A stretch of DNA of 64,000 bases from positions 186,001 to 250,000 of the forward strand of contig CADCXC010000010.1 in assembly GCA_902806595.1 (NCBI GenBank). The letters run 5' to 3'. The position numbers and the translations under genes were made by a program. Origin of the DNA: Pyrenopolyporus hunteri. Its lineage: Eukaryota > Ascomycota > Sordariomycetes > Xylariales > Hypoxylaceae. Numbering within the stretch: the stretch's first letter is position 1; every line of letters starts with the position of its first letter. This document shows, piece by piece, positions 46,963 through 57,821 of the stretch. Below the pieces are notes generated by a model. It ran no database searches. It was not told where the DNA came from and saw nothing but the letters and a program-made list of their open reading frames with translations.

Positions 46963-48095
46963 ATGGACCTCAGCACCGTAGGCGCTGTAGTAGAGGCTTT
47001 GGTTGCCACGTACGCAGCCGGCCTAGATTACTACACCGGGTGGCAACACCGAAAATGGCAAGAAAATCACTATGAGACTCGCAACGAAGGTGGCCCCGGC
47101 AGACCGAACGCTTGTGCTTTAAGCACGTCTTTGGAGTTTTCCGGGCGCAAGATCAGGGAAGCTTTCGATAGCGGAGTGGACATGTTCGGCAACGGATTCT
47201 CGACTGGGGACGGTGAGATGCCTCGAACCTCTTGGTCTCGCTCACTCCCTCTAATAGGAAACCCGTAGAGATATGCCGCGAGAAGTTGCAAGATAGCCTC
47301 GAACGTCTACAGGAATGCGTATATAACCTGCGTAAAGAGACCCGAACCAAGAACGGCCCGATTGGGGTTTTCGAAGCCATATGTACCTCGGAAAGCGTTC
47401 GCGTCTCTTGCCTGGTCGCCCTGGCGGGCCAATATAGACGGGTTGCCGTGGGCCGCCTGGTGCCCCAGGCTCTGCCCGGAAAGCAGCAGCAGCAGAGAAC
47501 CAGCGTTATTACGTCCGAGGCGGACACGGTTAAGCCTGTTCCGAAAGATGTTGGCAGCGTCACAGAAGATGCACCCGATCGCGCGCGTCACGCACTGGTG
47601 GAACATCGCGGGGGAAGCCCGAAAAAGTCGCCGTACTTGCAGTCGGAACCGCCGTCCCCTCCACCGACCCCCGAGCAAATCCCCGAAGATCTCCAGTCGA
47701 TCTGCACGTCGTCCACATCTACCACGTCCGGCTACGGCCTACGACCGAAGAACAGCGTATTTAGCATGTTTTGCCCTAACGCGTTGGAATATCAAGTTAA
47801 CCCTCACAAAGTGACACCGAAGCGTCGAAATTGCAGGTGTGGGTATGACTGGAACGGGCCACACACCCGAGACAAGGCGGCCATGACGGTGAACGAAGGC
47901 TTCCAGATCACGACGAGGTTTCTGGGGAAGTCCCACTGCGAAGGCGGCTTCGGCTGTGTGCTGTGTACCTCGAACGGGAGGACTGAGACGTACGCCAGCG
48001 TCGAAGCATTAAGGGACCACATTAACGCCTCCCATATCAAGTGGCAACTGCTTCATGACCGAGACATGTCGATTCAGTATATAGGTGCCGGTTAG
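46963..48095 (+). CDS. Hypothetical protein with C-terminal Cys/His (C2H2-like) region, two exons
   Basis: Exons 46963-47212 and 47269-48095 give 358 residues. The donor is GTGAGA; the acceptor that keeps frame is CCCGTAG at 47268, not the nearer TAATAG, which would run into a stop. The N-terminus (MDLSTVGAVVEALVATYAAG) is followed by a helical region with REKLQDSLERLQECVYNLRK across the splice. A Ser/Pro-rich linker (SEPPSPPPTPEQ) comes next. The C-terminal 90 residues contain CRCGYDW, a KSHCEGGFGCVLC segment and LRDHINASHIKW, a possible zinc-binding C2H2-like fold. I recall similar layouts in uncharacterised fungal proteins. Function unknown. Confidence 0.65.
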
Positions 48096-48829
48096 TTGAC
48101 CGCCGACTAGCAACTACGATGGTTTCGGCCGCCACCGAGTCCCTTTAGGTTTATCCTTTCTTTTGGTAGAGCGTCGCTGGAGTTCTGCGTGGATATCTGG
48201 GTATTTGTATTTGTTATTCGTTTTCAGAGATACCCATGGTTGCAGGCGATTTTAGTTTCCCGCCATGTAAATAGATATATGTTGCTCGCTCGTACGATCA
48301 CCCCCCGCAATTTTGGTTTAAATTAGAGGCATTGTGTCTGGGCTGACCCTTATTTTCACTACGTTCGGCCACCAAGGAAACACTGTGTGTCTGATTAAGA
48401 TATCAACGGGTCTCGGGCGCGACGGACGATCCGGGCGGATAGTCAAGCCCCACTACATATCTCAAGCCCACCTCCTATTCACCTTGCCCCTAGGAGGGAC
48501 TTCAATGGTCTAAGTTAGATGCAGCAGTGGCACAGCTACACGAACCAACAACACATATTACTGCCTTTGTTGCCCGGTACCAGGTAATATGAGCAACACG
48601 GTGGAATGCGATACGGTGGCCCATTAGAGCCACTTTGCCAAAATCAAAAATTGAGGTCGAATACTTCCTAAAAGGGTAAGGTCTACAGCACTGGCCATTC
48701 ATAGACCGGTACATTCTTGTTTTACGAATATATATGCGTATAGATGGGTTATTTTCCTAGAAGCGTACTGTAATATAATAGATGAAATCAGTGTAGATTT
48801 CTAGGTAAGTCATAACTTTAGTAGAATGA

Positions 48830-48922
48830 AGGTAGGTAGGTAGGTAAGTAGGTAGGTAAGTAGGTAGGTAAGTAGGTAGGTAAGTAGGTAGGTAAGTAGG
48901 TAGGTAAGTAGGTAGGTAGTTG
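48830..48922. repeat. (TAGGTAGGTAAG)n tandem repeat
   Basis: A 12-base unit repeated about six to seven times, with simpler TAGG runs at both edges. It is complementary in sequence to the CTAC-type run at 48990-49031, so the two could pair. Confidence 0.85.
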
Positions 48923-48936
48923 GTATGGCTAGCTTA

Positions 48937-49089
48937 GTACGAGGAATAGTATTTTAAGAAGAATTGAAGCTATTCCCGCAGCAGGTAGATACCTACCTAC
49001 CTACCTACCTACCTACCTACCTACCTACCTAGGCGGTTCGCCTACTATGGGGATAGCTTCAATTCTTCTTAGAATACGATTTCTCGTAC
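48937..49089. repeat. Fold-back: imperfect inverted repeat around a CTAC run
   Basis: A left arm of about 45 bp at 48937-48981 (GTACGAGGAATAGTATTTTA...) is the imperfect reverse complement of a right arm at 49045-49089 (...TAGAATACGATTTCTCGTAC). They share an uninterrupted core AAGAAGAATTGAAGCTAT. The spacer contains a (CTAC)n run at 48990-49031. This could be a miniature fold-back element or a simple hairpin formed by local inversion. Confidence 0.75.
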
Positions 49090-49114
49090 AAATGACAATA
49101 CCGCCAATCCTTAC

Positions 49115-49182
49115 TTCTTCATACTCACTTTCTTCATACTTACTTTCTTCATACTTACTTTCTTCATACTTACTTTCTTCAT
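49115..49182. repeat. 15-bp tandem repeat, TTCATACTTACTTTC-type
   Basis: Four to five near-identical copies of a 15-base unit. Because the unit is a multiple of three, the minus strand reads a KYEES-type pentapeptide repeat within a 76-codon open frame, but there is no other sign of a gene. Confidence 0.8.
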
Positions 49183-50535
49183 ATAGCCCATATGTGCGAA
49201 TAGGCTCATTTCCATACCTTCTCTCAAAAATATTCAAAAAACGAAAATTGTACATGTGAGTAAATTCTTTAATTGGAAGTTCATACGGATGTAATCGCTA
49301 ACTTCTAAAGCTAGTCATATCAATAGAAATTTGATAAGGTCGTCATGATCCGTAATTTCATTAATGAAATATTCAAATTTCAAGTACTCCTTTAGCAATT
49401 ATAAGTCGATAGGTCTGTGCTATGCTTCCATAATAAGCATAGCTAAAACTCATTTTTTTGATTTTGGCAAAGTGGCCCTTATGGGCCGCCACATGCGACC
49501 TAAATACCGAACCCAATACCGATAAGTATTGCTGACTCAATTATACACATATGATATCTTTCCTCATTGTAGATCGTCAACTCACTGTACCTAACCCACC
49601 AATAAACTGATGGCGCCGTCAAGCATACAATACAGCTTCGACGAAACCAGAACCATCTAAATACCTAGGTATGTACCACTCCTCGACTTTAGATAACGTC
49701 GGCGCCTGCTTAGAGTGCAACTCTAAGTCGGTAAGGCTTCAACTAGGGGGCTTAAGGAAAGTTCAAGAAAGACCAGAAAGCAACCCGCGGGTTTCTCTTA
49801 GATATTACCGAGGTAGATAAGGTGCTTACAGATGCCGATAGAAGCGATATATTCACATGATATTATATATACTGTTCTACGAGGGCCGGTCCGCAAGATA
49901 TGTCATCCCACCTCCAACCAATTAACTAGCGAAGTGAATCAGTAAATCAACTAGGTCGTCAAAACAACCGAGAAAGTAATAATCTGATAACTACCCCTAA
50001 AATAAAAGTCCTTCTAGGTTACGCAAGCTCTTCTCCATCTACTATTCACAGTATGGCCTCAGTGGAACTTGGGCGGAGACTTCGAAGTGTCAGGGTTGTA
50101 AGCAACCATATGCGTTTATGGGCCGTTAAACTGCCCGCGTGCATTTCCAACCTTGGCGAACTACACCGGGAACGTCTTGCCGTACGGTTCTGCCGTGGGC
50201 TTAGCACCACGACGTACCCATTTTTTCAAGGTAACTTTGTCAACCCGGAATGCCTCAACTATCGTACGGAGTCTATATTGCGCCGAGTCCGTTGCGATTG
50301 GGTGGCCTTGGATCTAGTCTTGATATCATGAACCCTGCTTCCTCTTGCGTGAGGCTCCCGCGATTACAAATTCGAACTCTCGCTCGTCGCGTTGATAACC
50401 ATGTGAAACAGGTGTATAAATTTAAGTAGGATTCCACCCTTCCTAACTTCGACGTGACAATATGCTAGGAGTAAGGAGAGTCTAGGCATTACTCACAGTA
50501 CCATATTGTTAACATCTCAATACCCTGACGTCACC

Positions 50536-51594
50536 ATGGCACAATCCGCTCCGCCGCCCCATAAGAAGTCCGTCTTCGTCACCGGAGCAAACGGGTACAT
50601 CGGGTCCGCCGTATGCCGGGCCTTCGTGCGCGCCGGGTGGCACGTATACGGGCTCGTCCGACGTGCCGAAGCCGCCGGAGCTCTCCACGCCGCCGAAATA
50701 ACCCCCATCATCGGGTCGATCTCCAAGGACGCGACCTTTCTCTCGGACCTGCACGCGTACACCAAGACCCTCGACGTCGTGGTGTCGTGCACGGAGCAGT
50801 TCCCCTTCGGCGCGCACCACGAAGCCCTCGTCTTCCTCCTCCGGCAGCTCGCGGAGACGTCCGGCGCGCGCGGCGTGCGGCCGCTCGTGCTCGCGAGCTC
50901 GGGGTGCAAGGACTACGGGACGACGGGCGGGCACGGGGACGCGGGGCTGGCGCCTCACACGGAGGAGTCGCCGCTGAACCCGCCCGAGCTCGTCGCCGAG
51001 CGGGCCTCCTCCTCGCTGCGCATCTTCGAGCACGCCGACCTCTTCGACGCCGCGGTGCTGCGGCCCACGCCCGTCTTCGGGTACGACAGCAGCTACTACG
51101 GGCTGGCGTTCGAGATCGCCGCCGCGGCCGCCGCGCGGTCCGAGGACAAGGCCCTCGCGCTGCCGTCCCCGATGAACACCATCGTCCACGGCTGCCACGT
51201 CGACGACTGCGCGGAGGCGTACGTGGCGCTCGCGGAGCACGGGGACCGGGCCGCGGTGGCGGGGCAGTGCTTCAATATCTCGGCGGCGCGGTACGACACG
51301 CTGGGGAGCATCGCGGCGGCGCTGAAGGCGGAGTACGGGCTGCGCGAGGTGGCGGAGGCGCCGGGGGATCAGGACGTCGATATGTCGCTGTGGGTCACTC
51401 TGGGCTATAGCCAGTGGGTCGACAGCACGAAGATCCGGAAGCTGACGGGGTGGACGGATAAGAGGCTGCTGCTGTCGGAGGACCTGCACGTGTACCGCAT
51501 GGCGTACGAGGAGGCGGGTAGGCAGGGCCACGAGGGCGTGCGAAGGATTAAAGAACGGTTGGCTAGCGTTATGGGTAGACGTAAGAAAGCTTAG
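50536..51594 (+). CDS. NAD(P)-dependent epimerase/dehydratase-like (extended SDR) protein
   Basis: 352 residues from the Met before AQSAPPPHKK; an upstream in-frame ATG at 50506 would add ten. I chose 50536 because CACCATGG there is a good fungal start context. The Rossmann motif is VFVTGANGYIGSAVCRAF (GxxGxxG). Later landmarks are LVLASSGCKDYG, RPTPVFGYDSSYYG and HGCHVDDCAEAYVALAEHG, which fits the NAD(P)-binding domain common to epimerase/dehydratase and NmrA-like proteins. A classic YxxxK is not evident, so catalysis is uncertain. Third codon positions are almost all G or C, far more than in its neighbours, and this produces long shadow frames on both strands. No introns. Confidence 0.82.
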   Translation: MAQSAPPPHKKSVFVTGANGYIGSAVCRAFVRAGWHVYGLVRRAEAAGALHAAEITPIIGSISKDATFLSDLHAYTKTLDVVVSCTEQFPFGAHHEALVFLLRQLAETSGARGVRPLVLASSGCKDYGTTGGHGDAGLAPHTEESPLNPPELVAERASSSLRIFEHADLFDAAVLRPTPVFGYDSSYYGLAFEIAAAAAARSEDKALALPSPMNTIVHGCHVDDCAEAYVALAEHGDRAAVAGQCFNISAARYDTLGSIAAALKAEYGLREVAEAPGDQDVDMSLWVTLGYSQWVDSTKIRKLTGWTDKRLLLSEDLHVYRMAYEEAGRQGHEGVRRIKERLASVMGRRKKA

Positions 51595-52636
51595 GGTGCT
51601 GGTTTGGTGGTGGTCATGTTTAGTATATTGGATACCTCTTGCTCTTTACAATGATAATTACCTAGGTTCAGTTATATTCCTGGGGGGGCTTGATAATAAA
51701 TCTGGATCTCACCCTGGGACATGATTGTAGAATCGAAAATATATATAGGAACGTACTGGTACAAATATACAGACAGTGAGTCTCTTACCAAAGATCCCGT
51801 CCTATTCGGAGGATGCCCGGATACATATCTAGAGTTGAACAACTATACATGTAGACCTATGGATTCTTCGTTATCACTAGGTGATGGAGTGCGGCGGTGT
51901 AGCTGGATAAAACATGGGCGTCAAGACTTACACGTGGGGATTGCACACCCTGTGCCAATGAAGAAGCTTATGAAATAAGGTAATTGATATTGACTATGCT
52001 AGGGCTGATAAGGGTATTTGAGGAATATCTACCTATGTAGTCAATACCTAATGCATGGCTCTCAAGGAAGAGGCAAAGCGCTGTGACGCAATGAAAACGC
52101 CTATGGTACCGTCTTAAGTTGAGAGATAACTATCCACCTTGACTAAACTTGAGCTCGGTCAAGTCCAAAACAGCCGGTTATCCCAATGCTAAACGATAAA
52201 ATTATACGTGCAAAGACTGCAATAGCGTGGGCTGAATTAAGGGCCATCTTAACCTGATAATAAAATCCCCATCGTATTCGTTCGACTAAGTTGAAAGTTG
52301 TTAGGGACTAAACGTAAAGTGTGAGTAATCGGGTTCCGTCGATCATAGAAACAAGCAACGAGTCGCTACTCCGTATAGCTCGTTAAACTCTCGAAACGGC
52401 AAACATGTAGGCGCGAGGCCTATTGTGTGCGTACCACATTGCAACACGCGCGTTATATGTGGAGGAACGGGCAAACTCACCTTAAACTGATCCACTTACG
52501 ACTGGATAACTTCGATCCCCAACGCTCGCTAGCACTCTTTCTGCTCTTCCTAGCACAGATATAGGGAATAATATATGCTAGTAGGCTTGTTGGCCGCGAT
52601 ATATATACTTCGAAAATCCAAAGTGATCTCACAGGA
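51595..52636. other. Intergenic region, convergent
   Basis: No gene is supported. AT-rich; an 85-codon open frame at 51721-51978 has no recognisable feature. Contains the 3' ends of the two converging flanking genes. Confidence 0.5.
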
Positions 52637-55014
52637 TTACCAGTCTGACCAGCTATCCCCGAACGAAACGCACAAGACACTCCATCGGGAAAATACCCAC
52701 AACGATATGAAATGGAAGGCGAGTAGAACGAAACTCCCTCTCCAGCCCCAGTTCCATTGGGATAGATCGAACGCCGAACGTCGACGTCGACCTCCTTCGC
52801 GACGCGATACAAGCGCATCGCCACGCAGCGGCATACCTAGGTCCATTCCGGCCAGGCCAATGAGGGGTACCCCGACGCCGAGACTGATAGTAAAAGGCCA
52901 GCATGATCTGGCAAGCGATACTACCTTGGCCAGGAACAAAAGAAGCCGAAATGCGAACATCATCGAATCGGCATGATTGCTCACGAGATATATCAGGCCA
53001 CGTCCGGTTTTCTGTCGCAGCGTTTCCAACGTGCCGGTTGGAGGCGCCAGCAGTAGGGGTGTATATAAAGTAGGAGACGATGGTGAACGAGCGGCGGGGC
53101 GACCGCGATCCGGTGACGAACGCCCCAAACCTTCGTAACTCCTAGATAGGGTCAGAGCCTGCGGTCGATGTCGAGGTGTGCTAGGGCTACCATACTTCTG
53201 AAGGCTGTTATTAAAGTTCGTCGGAGGCATATGGCTCGTAATAGGCGAACCCGCCTCGCTGGTAGATGTGAAGTCATCCTCGGTGGGAATGAAGCTGCTG
53301 TGCCGCTTCTGGGGGTCAGGCACGGGGGTGCTAGGAGGCATAGGCGAGTCGAGGCTTTGAATTCTTCGTCCATGAAGCCCGACAGAAGGGCTCGCGCTTC
53401 GCCCTCTAAGCCCGCCATGATACGGTTCGTGATTCATCACGCTCAAAACCTCGGTCGCGCTCGGTCGTTCGGCGGGATCAAGAGCCAGCATCCTCTTTAG
53501 CAATTGGTAAAGCTTCGAGGGGAGATCGGGACGTTCCCGCCTCTCATCTCGGAAGCCTTTCCAGTCGGCGATTTCGGCTCGGAGCATATCAATATCCTCA
53601 AGTTCCTCTTGGACAGTATTAGCGTTCGCATAAGGAAGCCTGCCAAAGCACAAAAAGTAGAGGATCATGCCCAGGGAGAACACATCAGACTTGGTCGTAA
53701 AATTACCAAGGCGACCGCCGGCGTCTCTCTTCAAGACCTCCGGAGCGCAATAGGATATAGTCCCAGTCGTCCCCGTCGAATTTCGAACGGCGTTCCCAGG
53801 TTGTACTTCGCCAAAATCGCTGATTAAACATGTAAGTTTCCCATTTTCCTGGTGCAGGAGGCAGTTGCTAGGTTTTAAATCGCGGTGGATATAGTTAGCA
53901 CCGTGAAGGTAAGCAAGGCCAGAGGTGATGTCTTTAAAGAGAGAGTATATCTCGTCGAACGGTAGCCGACGCTGCGAAGCGAAGACATCTCGGGGTCGTT
54001 CGGCGGTGCCCCTCGACTTGCGGCGCATCTGCGCCTTAAGCTGCTCCTTTGTAGCTTGCTTGGGTTGGTCGCCAATAACATAGCGTAATAAGTCGCCACT
54101 ATTGCAGTACTGTTGGAGGATGAAAGCGCAAGCGACGCTTGGGCCGAAGCGGTTCATCCTAACGTCTTCGAGCCAAACATGGCGGTAGGACACTAGGTTA
54201 GGGTGCGAGAGCTTGGCGAGTAGCTCGACCTCTATCAAGACCTTTTCCAACCATGCGTGGTCGTCTCCGACTGGGACTCGCTTGCAGGCAAAATGGCCGA
54301 GGGGACATCCGTCGATCTCGTGACGGACGAGGAGCACGACGCCCTTGCCACCCCGGCCAAGCTCCCTCTCCTCGACAAAGAATTTCTTGAAGTAATCGGG
54401 GCTAAACGCGTCTCTCCTTATACGTGCCCCTTCCTGGGGCGCGGGGGAACTGGATATAAACTCGGCATTACCGACTTCGTGCGAGCGCGGACTGCCATTA
54501 GGCAACGTAGGCTGGGTAAGTCGGCGGACAGGACTCGAGGGCGGTGGTTGCTGGGCATGTTGCGCCGCCTCGTCGTGCCCAGCTTGGAGCATACGAAAAT
54601 AATTAGGGTTAACATAAGACTCTCCGGGGGTCGAGGTATCGAAGTGACGCTCGGGAGAGGGCGGGCGGAGAGGCTGATGACAGGTAGGACACTCCGTCAG
54701 GGTGGCGCCTCGAATCTCGAGGCGTTGCGACGTGGGATCGCGAACCACGATGGCATTGCGGTGTCGTCTAAGTCAAGTATGTATTCAGCAATAGAAAAGA
54801 AGTGAGACTCAACACATGAAATATGATACGTTATCGGACCCCCGCAGTTTCTATCCTCGACCCGAAAATGGCCGGCGACCTTTATGCTGCGGGGAATTAC
54901 AGATAAAAGAAGGAGATATCTAGATACAGGTAGAGGGAGACAGAGGAAAAGGAGAGGAATGACGTACAGCACGATTTCGCGGCCATCTCGAGACGTATAC
55001 GGAATCAACTCCAT
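52637..55014 (-). CDS. iks1: Serine/threonine protein kinase, Iks1 family, two exons
   Basis: Exons on the minus strand are 54968-55014 and 52637-54767, giving 725 residues. Exon 1 encodes MELIPYTSRDGREIVL, and the junction restores VLRHRNAIVVRDP, the N-terminal segment expected of Iks1 kinases. A CPTCH motif follows near residue 42. Kinase landmarks: glycine loop ELGRGGKGVV (about 153-159), Lys in FACKRV (about 178), catalytic HRDLKPSN (about 310), DFGEV (about 333) and YCAPEVL. The Ser/Pro-rich tail after residue 480 ends in two hydrophobic segments (AFRLLLFLAKVVSL and GSFVLLAFHFISLWVF) that look like membrane anchors. In budding yeast Iks1 is a poorly characterised kinase. Catalytic residues are all present, so activity is expected. 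Confidence 0.88.
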
Positions 55015-55859
55015 GGCTATGCTACCATCCAGTGACGGCAGGGCTTAAGAGACGTTGGGCTCATGGAGGTGCGTGATTGAAATAGATCATTCTATATTAT
55101 ATAAAGGACGGGTGTCACAATGTGACGATGAGGGCAATGGGGGATGGCGGTGGCGTAAACGGGGAAACGCTTTGAGAGTATGACAACGTTATGTTTTTTT
55201 TTCTATCCTTTCTTCTGTGTTTTTTTTTTTTTGTTTTGGTTTTTGCCGTTCCTCTTTCTAGGTAGGTACCTGCTATTCCTTAATTGTAATTTGTACAATA
55301 CGGTGGGTTAAGTTACATACCAGGCAAGGTACAACGCACTTAACTTAATAGAGATAGGCTCATACCTAGGTAGGTAAACGGCAATAACATTAATAGGGAT
55401 CGCACGATGTACCTGTATTGAACCTTCCAACCGCAAATTAGATATCTGATCGAATGCTTTGCGTAACTTTCCCCGGAACGCGCTAAGAGACCATAGACCT
55501 TGTCTAGCCCCTCTAACCCCTCCGTTCCAGCGTTCCTGCGAGGTACTATACATCGCTCGGGTCGTTTCTCGCCGCTATAATGACGTAAGTGCTACCCAGG
55601 CCCTCCTATTAAATTCTGGTTGTGGCCCACCATACCCACGGCAGTTACCGTACTATTCTCCACGGACTCTCGACACTTTGGACATTAGACACATTGGACA
55701 CATTGGACAATAACACCAATCCAATGTTGACATTCTCACAACCAACCAAAAATAACGGGGTACCTACCTACCTACACGAGATATGCGTACGCGTCTTCGT
55801 AAACTACCGATATGATGGCTGCTTCGTCAATGAACTTCACGATCCTCTGATCTATCCAA
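55015..55859. other. Intergenic region
   Basis: No gene is supported. T-rich runs lie at 55193-55240 and TAGGTAGGTACC-type motifs near 55259-55268 and 55365-55374. A short ACATTGGAC-type tandem repeat lies at about 55676-55710. Confidence 0.5.
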
Positions 55860-57821
55860 TTATCCAATCCACTTTTCGATAGCGTCCCTCACTATTGATA
55901 GGGGGCTTGACGTGTTGACCTCGGCCTGCGAAATATCCCTCCTAACCTTATCGAATTGTCTCTGTCCAGCAATCTCGTCTTCTGAGAACCATGCGCCATG
56001 TAGACCGTAAGGAACTCGTTGGGGTAGTTTAACTCTTGCTATAATATCTCTCATGTTCCTCGCATTGATAATCCAGAGTTCGCTTACGGCGTCCTCACGG
56101 CATTCGCCCTTCTCATCCAATTGGGACTCGTCAAATACGTAGGTAAGCAGCCACCCGTCATCTTCCGTCTCGGGGTCGTTACGCTGTACAAAACGCGGTT
56201 CCTGTGCGAACCAACCTCGGGGCATTTCGAAGAGCTTCACCGGATCGTTTTCGTCCGTACTTTGCATCACTTGGTCAACACATCGGGTATCGACGCAGCC
56301 TTTAATCTGCTGCGGCGGTTGAGAAATTCCTCGAGCAATCAGCGTCGTCGAGTCTATCTTCGCGAGGTACGCGATTTTGGCCGCTTTCCCAAGGGCTGCA
56401 GAATAGGACGATTCCCCTGTGCTGCAACCGTATATATAGCGGGCCGCGCTCATGGCATGCGACGGTGATACGGTGGGAAATTCGAAAGGAATGGCCGACA
56501 AAGCCCATTGATTCCGGATCGTCGGTGCCTTATCCGACCCCGTTCCGACGAGAGGAAAGCTATAGTAGTATAATCTGCATTGCTCCTCTTCGAAATATTC
56601 TGGGGGCATTGGCTTGAGCACGGGTGCTGTAAGTGCGCCCGCGTTGTACACAACCGATGCCGAGGTGAGACGGCAAGCAAGAAGATGGACGCATGTCTCA
56701 GATTCCGGCACCATTGACGTCGTCTCCCAGCAGTTAGCCGTGTGGAAGATGACGCATGGGTTCGTTTCGAACCACTGAATCTTCTTCGGCTGGTACCGAG
56801 GGAAGACGCCATACCGCGATCGTTCAGTCTGATCGTAGACCACTACTGGCCTCCCCTTGACGCTATTCATGGGATCTAGAGATAATGGAAGGTCCATTAT
56901 GACCGTGTGACGTGCCGAAACCCCAAAATCATGCATCATTCTAGGTGATTTAATACCCGGGATAGGTACGTCGAATCTCGGACTGAAGTTGCTGTTCTTC
57001 CCCGACCCAGTCGACGGAACTATCGAATAGTATACGAATGGTCTGACGAATACGGCGTGGAACGAAATAAGTTCTTTCGTGATCGGGTCAACGCGTGGAT
57101 GGCCGGTTGTCCATTCTTTCATGAACGCCATAAGTCCGTTTCCACCAAATCCCCCTTCATCACACGTACCATGTTCATTCTCCGCCTTTCGTCCGTTATA
57201 CCAACCAATAGTTTCCAGGCTGGGGAGATGAAATCTCATCGGTGGTCCACTTTCACAGGTGGCCAAGGCTCTGCCATCGTGATACACCACACCAGTGTTC
57301 GCAACACTGATCTTCTTGATGACTTTTTTAGACCCTGGTAATCTTGATAAGCATAAGAGAGCCAACGTCCTGAGGGCCGCTGCAAATATAGCTACGATCC
57401 GGGCGCCCATCAGCGTCGTGATACTAGGTAATAGTGGCCGCTTCAGGTTGCTGTTATCTTTCGCGTTCATGCAAATATCTGTCAAGACGTACTTATTAAC
57501 AAACTCTGGCTCGATGCTCCTGGCCTTCTCCCCGCGCCGGAAGAGGACACCGGTGAGCATACCGTCGCCGTCGAACCAGTGCGCATCTCTCCCTAGATCG
57601 TCGTTGGTGATCGGATTCCCGCCGTTGCGAACATACTGACCCCCAGCGAGTTCTTCAGGGATATGTCCGATGTGAACGCATCGAGTGAGACTCCGAGTTC
57701 GCTTAATAGGCGCGAAGTTTCCCGACAGGTATCTGTATTTGGCTATAAATGTCAGTTATCCTTTCCGATTTTACCCAAATGCTTACGGGTGAGGTTCTCG
57801 GATTTCTTCTTGCATATTCAT
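55860..57821 (-). CDS. Carotenoid cleavage oxygenase (RPE65/CCD family), two exons
   Basis: Exons 57787-57821 and 55860-57732 give 635 residues. The small first exon (MNMQEEIREPHP) joins in frame to YLSGNFAPI, and the protein continues with IPEELAGGQYVRNGGNP and HWFDGDGML, all hallmarks of the family. The four iron-binding histidines are present: H223 (TTGHPRVDP), H279 (MMHDFGVS), H342 (VIFHTANCWE) and H590 (YGLHGAW). The family cleaves carotenoids or apocarotenoids with O2. Fungal members include retinal-forming CarX, torulene-cleaving CarT/CAO-2 and stilbene-cleaving CAO-1; length favours a carotenoid enzyme but I cannot choose between them by eye. It lies head-to-head with a rhodopsin gene, which suggests a retinal-related role. 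Carotene synthesis genes are not in the window. Confidence 0.9.

Larger units (their letters stand above)
48096..50535. other. Gene-poor region with a repeat cluster
   Basis: No convincing gene in 2.4 kb. A tandem-repeat and fold-back cluster occupies 48830-49182 and is listed separately. The rest has ordinary composition with short open frames; one of 92 codons at 50053-50331 shows no recognisable feature. Confidence 0.5.

Noticed and set aside
48830..49031. Tandem repeats as a CRISPR array
   Set aside because: Units are 12 and 4 bases with no unique spacers, and the genome is eukaryotic.
50053..50331. 92-codon plus-strand open frame
   Set aside because: No signal peptide, motif or clear leader; composition is like the surrounding intergenic DNA.
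50613..51410. 265-codon second plus-strand frame over the epimerase-like gene
   Set aside because: Low-complexity Arg/Ala/Gly translation caused by the same codon bias; no domain.
50509..51531. 340-codon minus-strand frame over the epimerase-like gene
   Set aside because: It is Arg/Gly/Pro-rich, a by-product of G/C-rich third positions of the real plus-strand gene, and has no recognisable domain.
51721..51978. 85-codon plus-strand open frame
   Set aside because: No recognisable feature, AT-rich and without a good start context.
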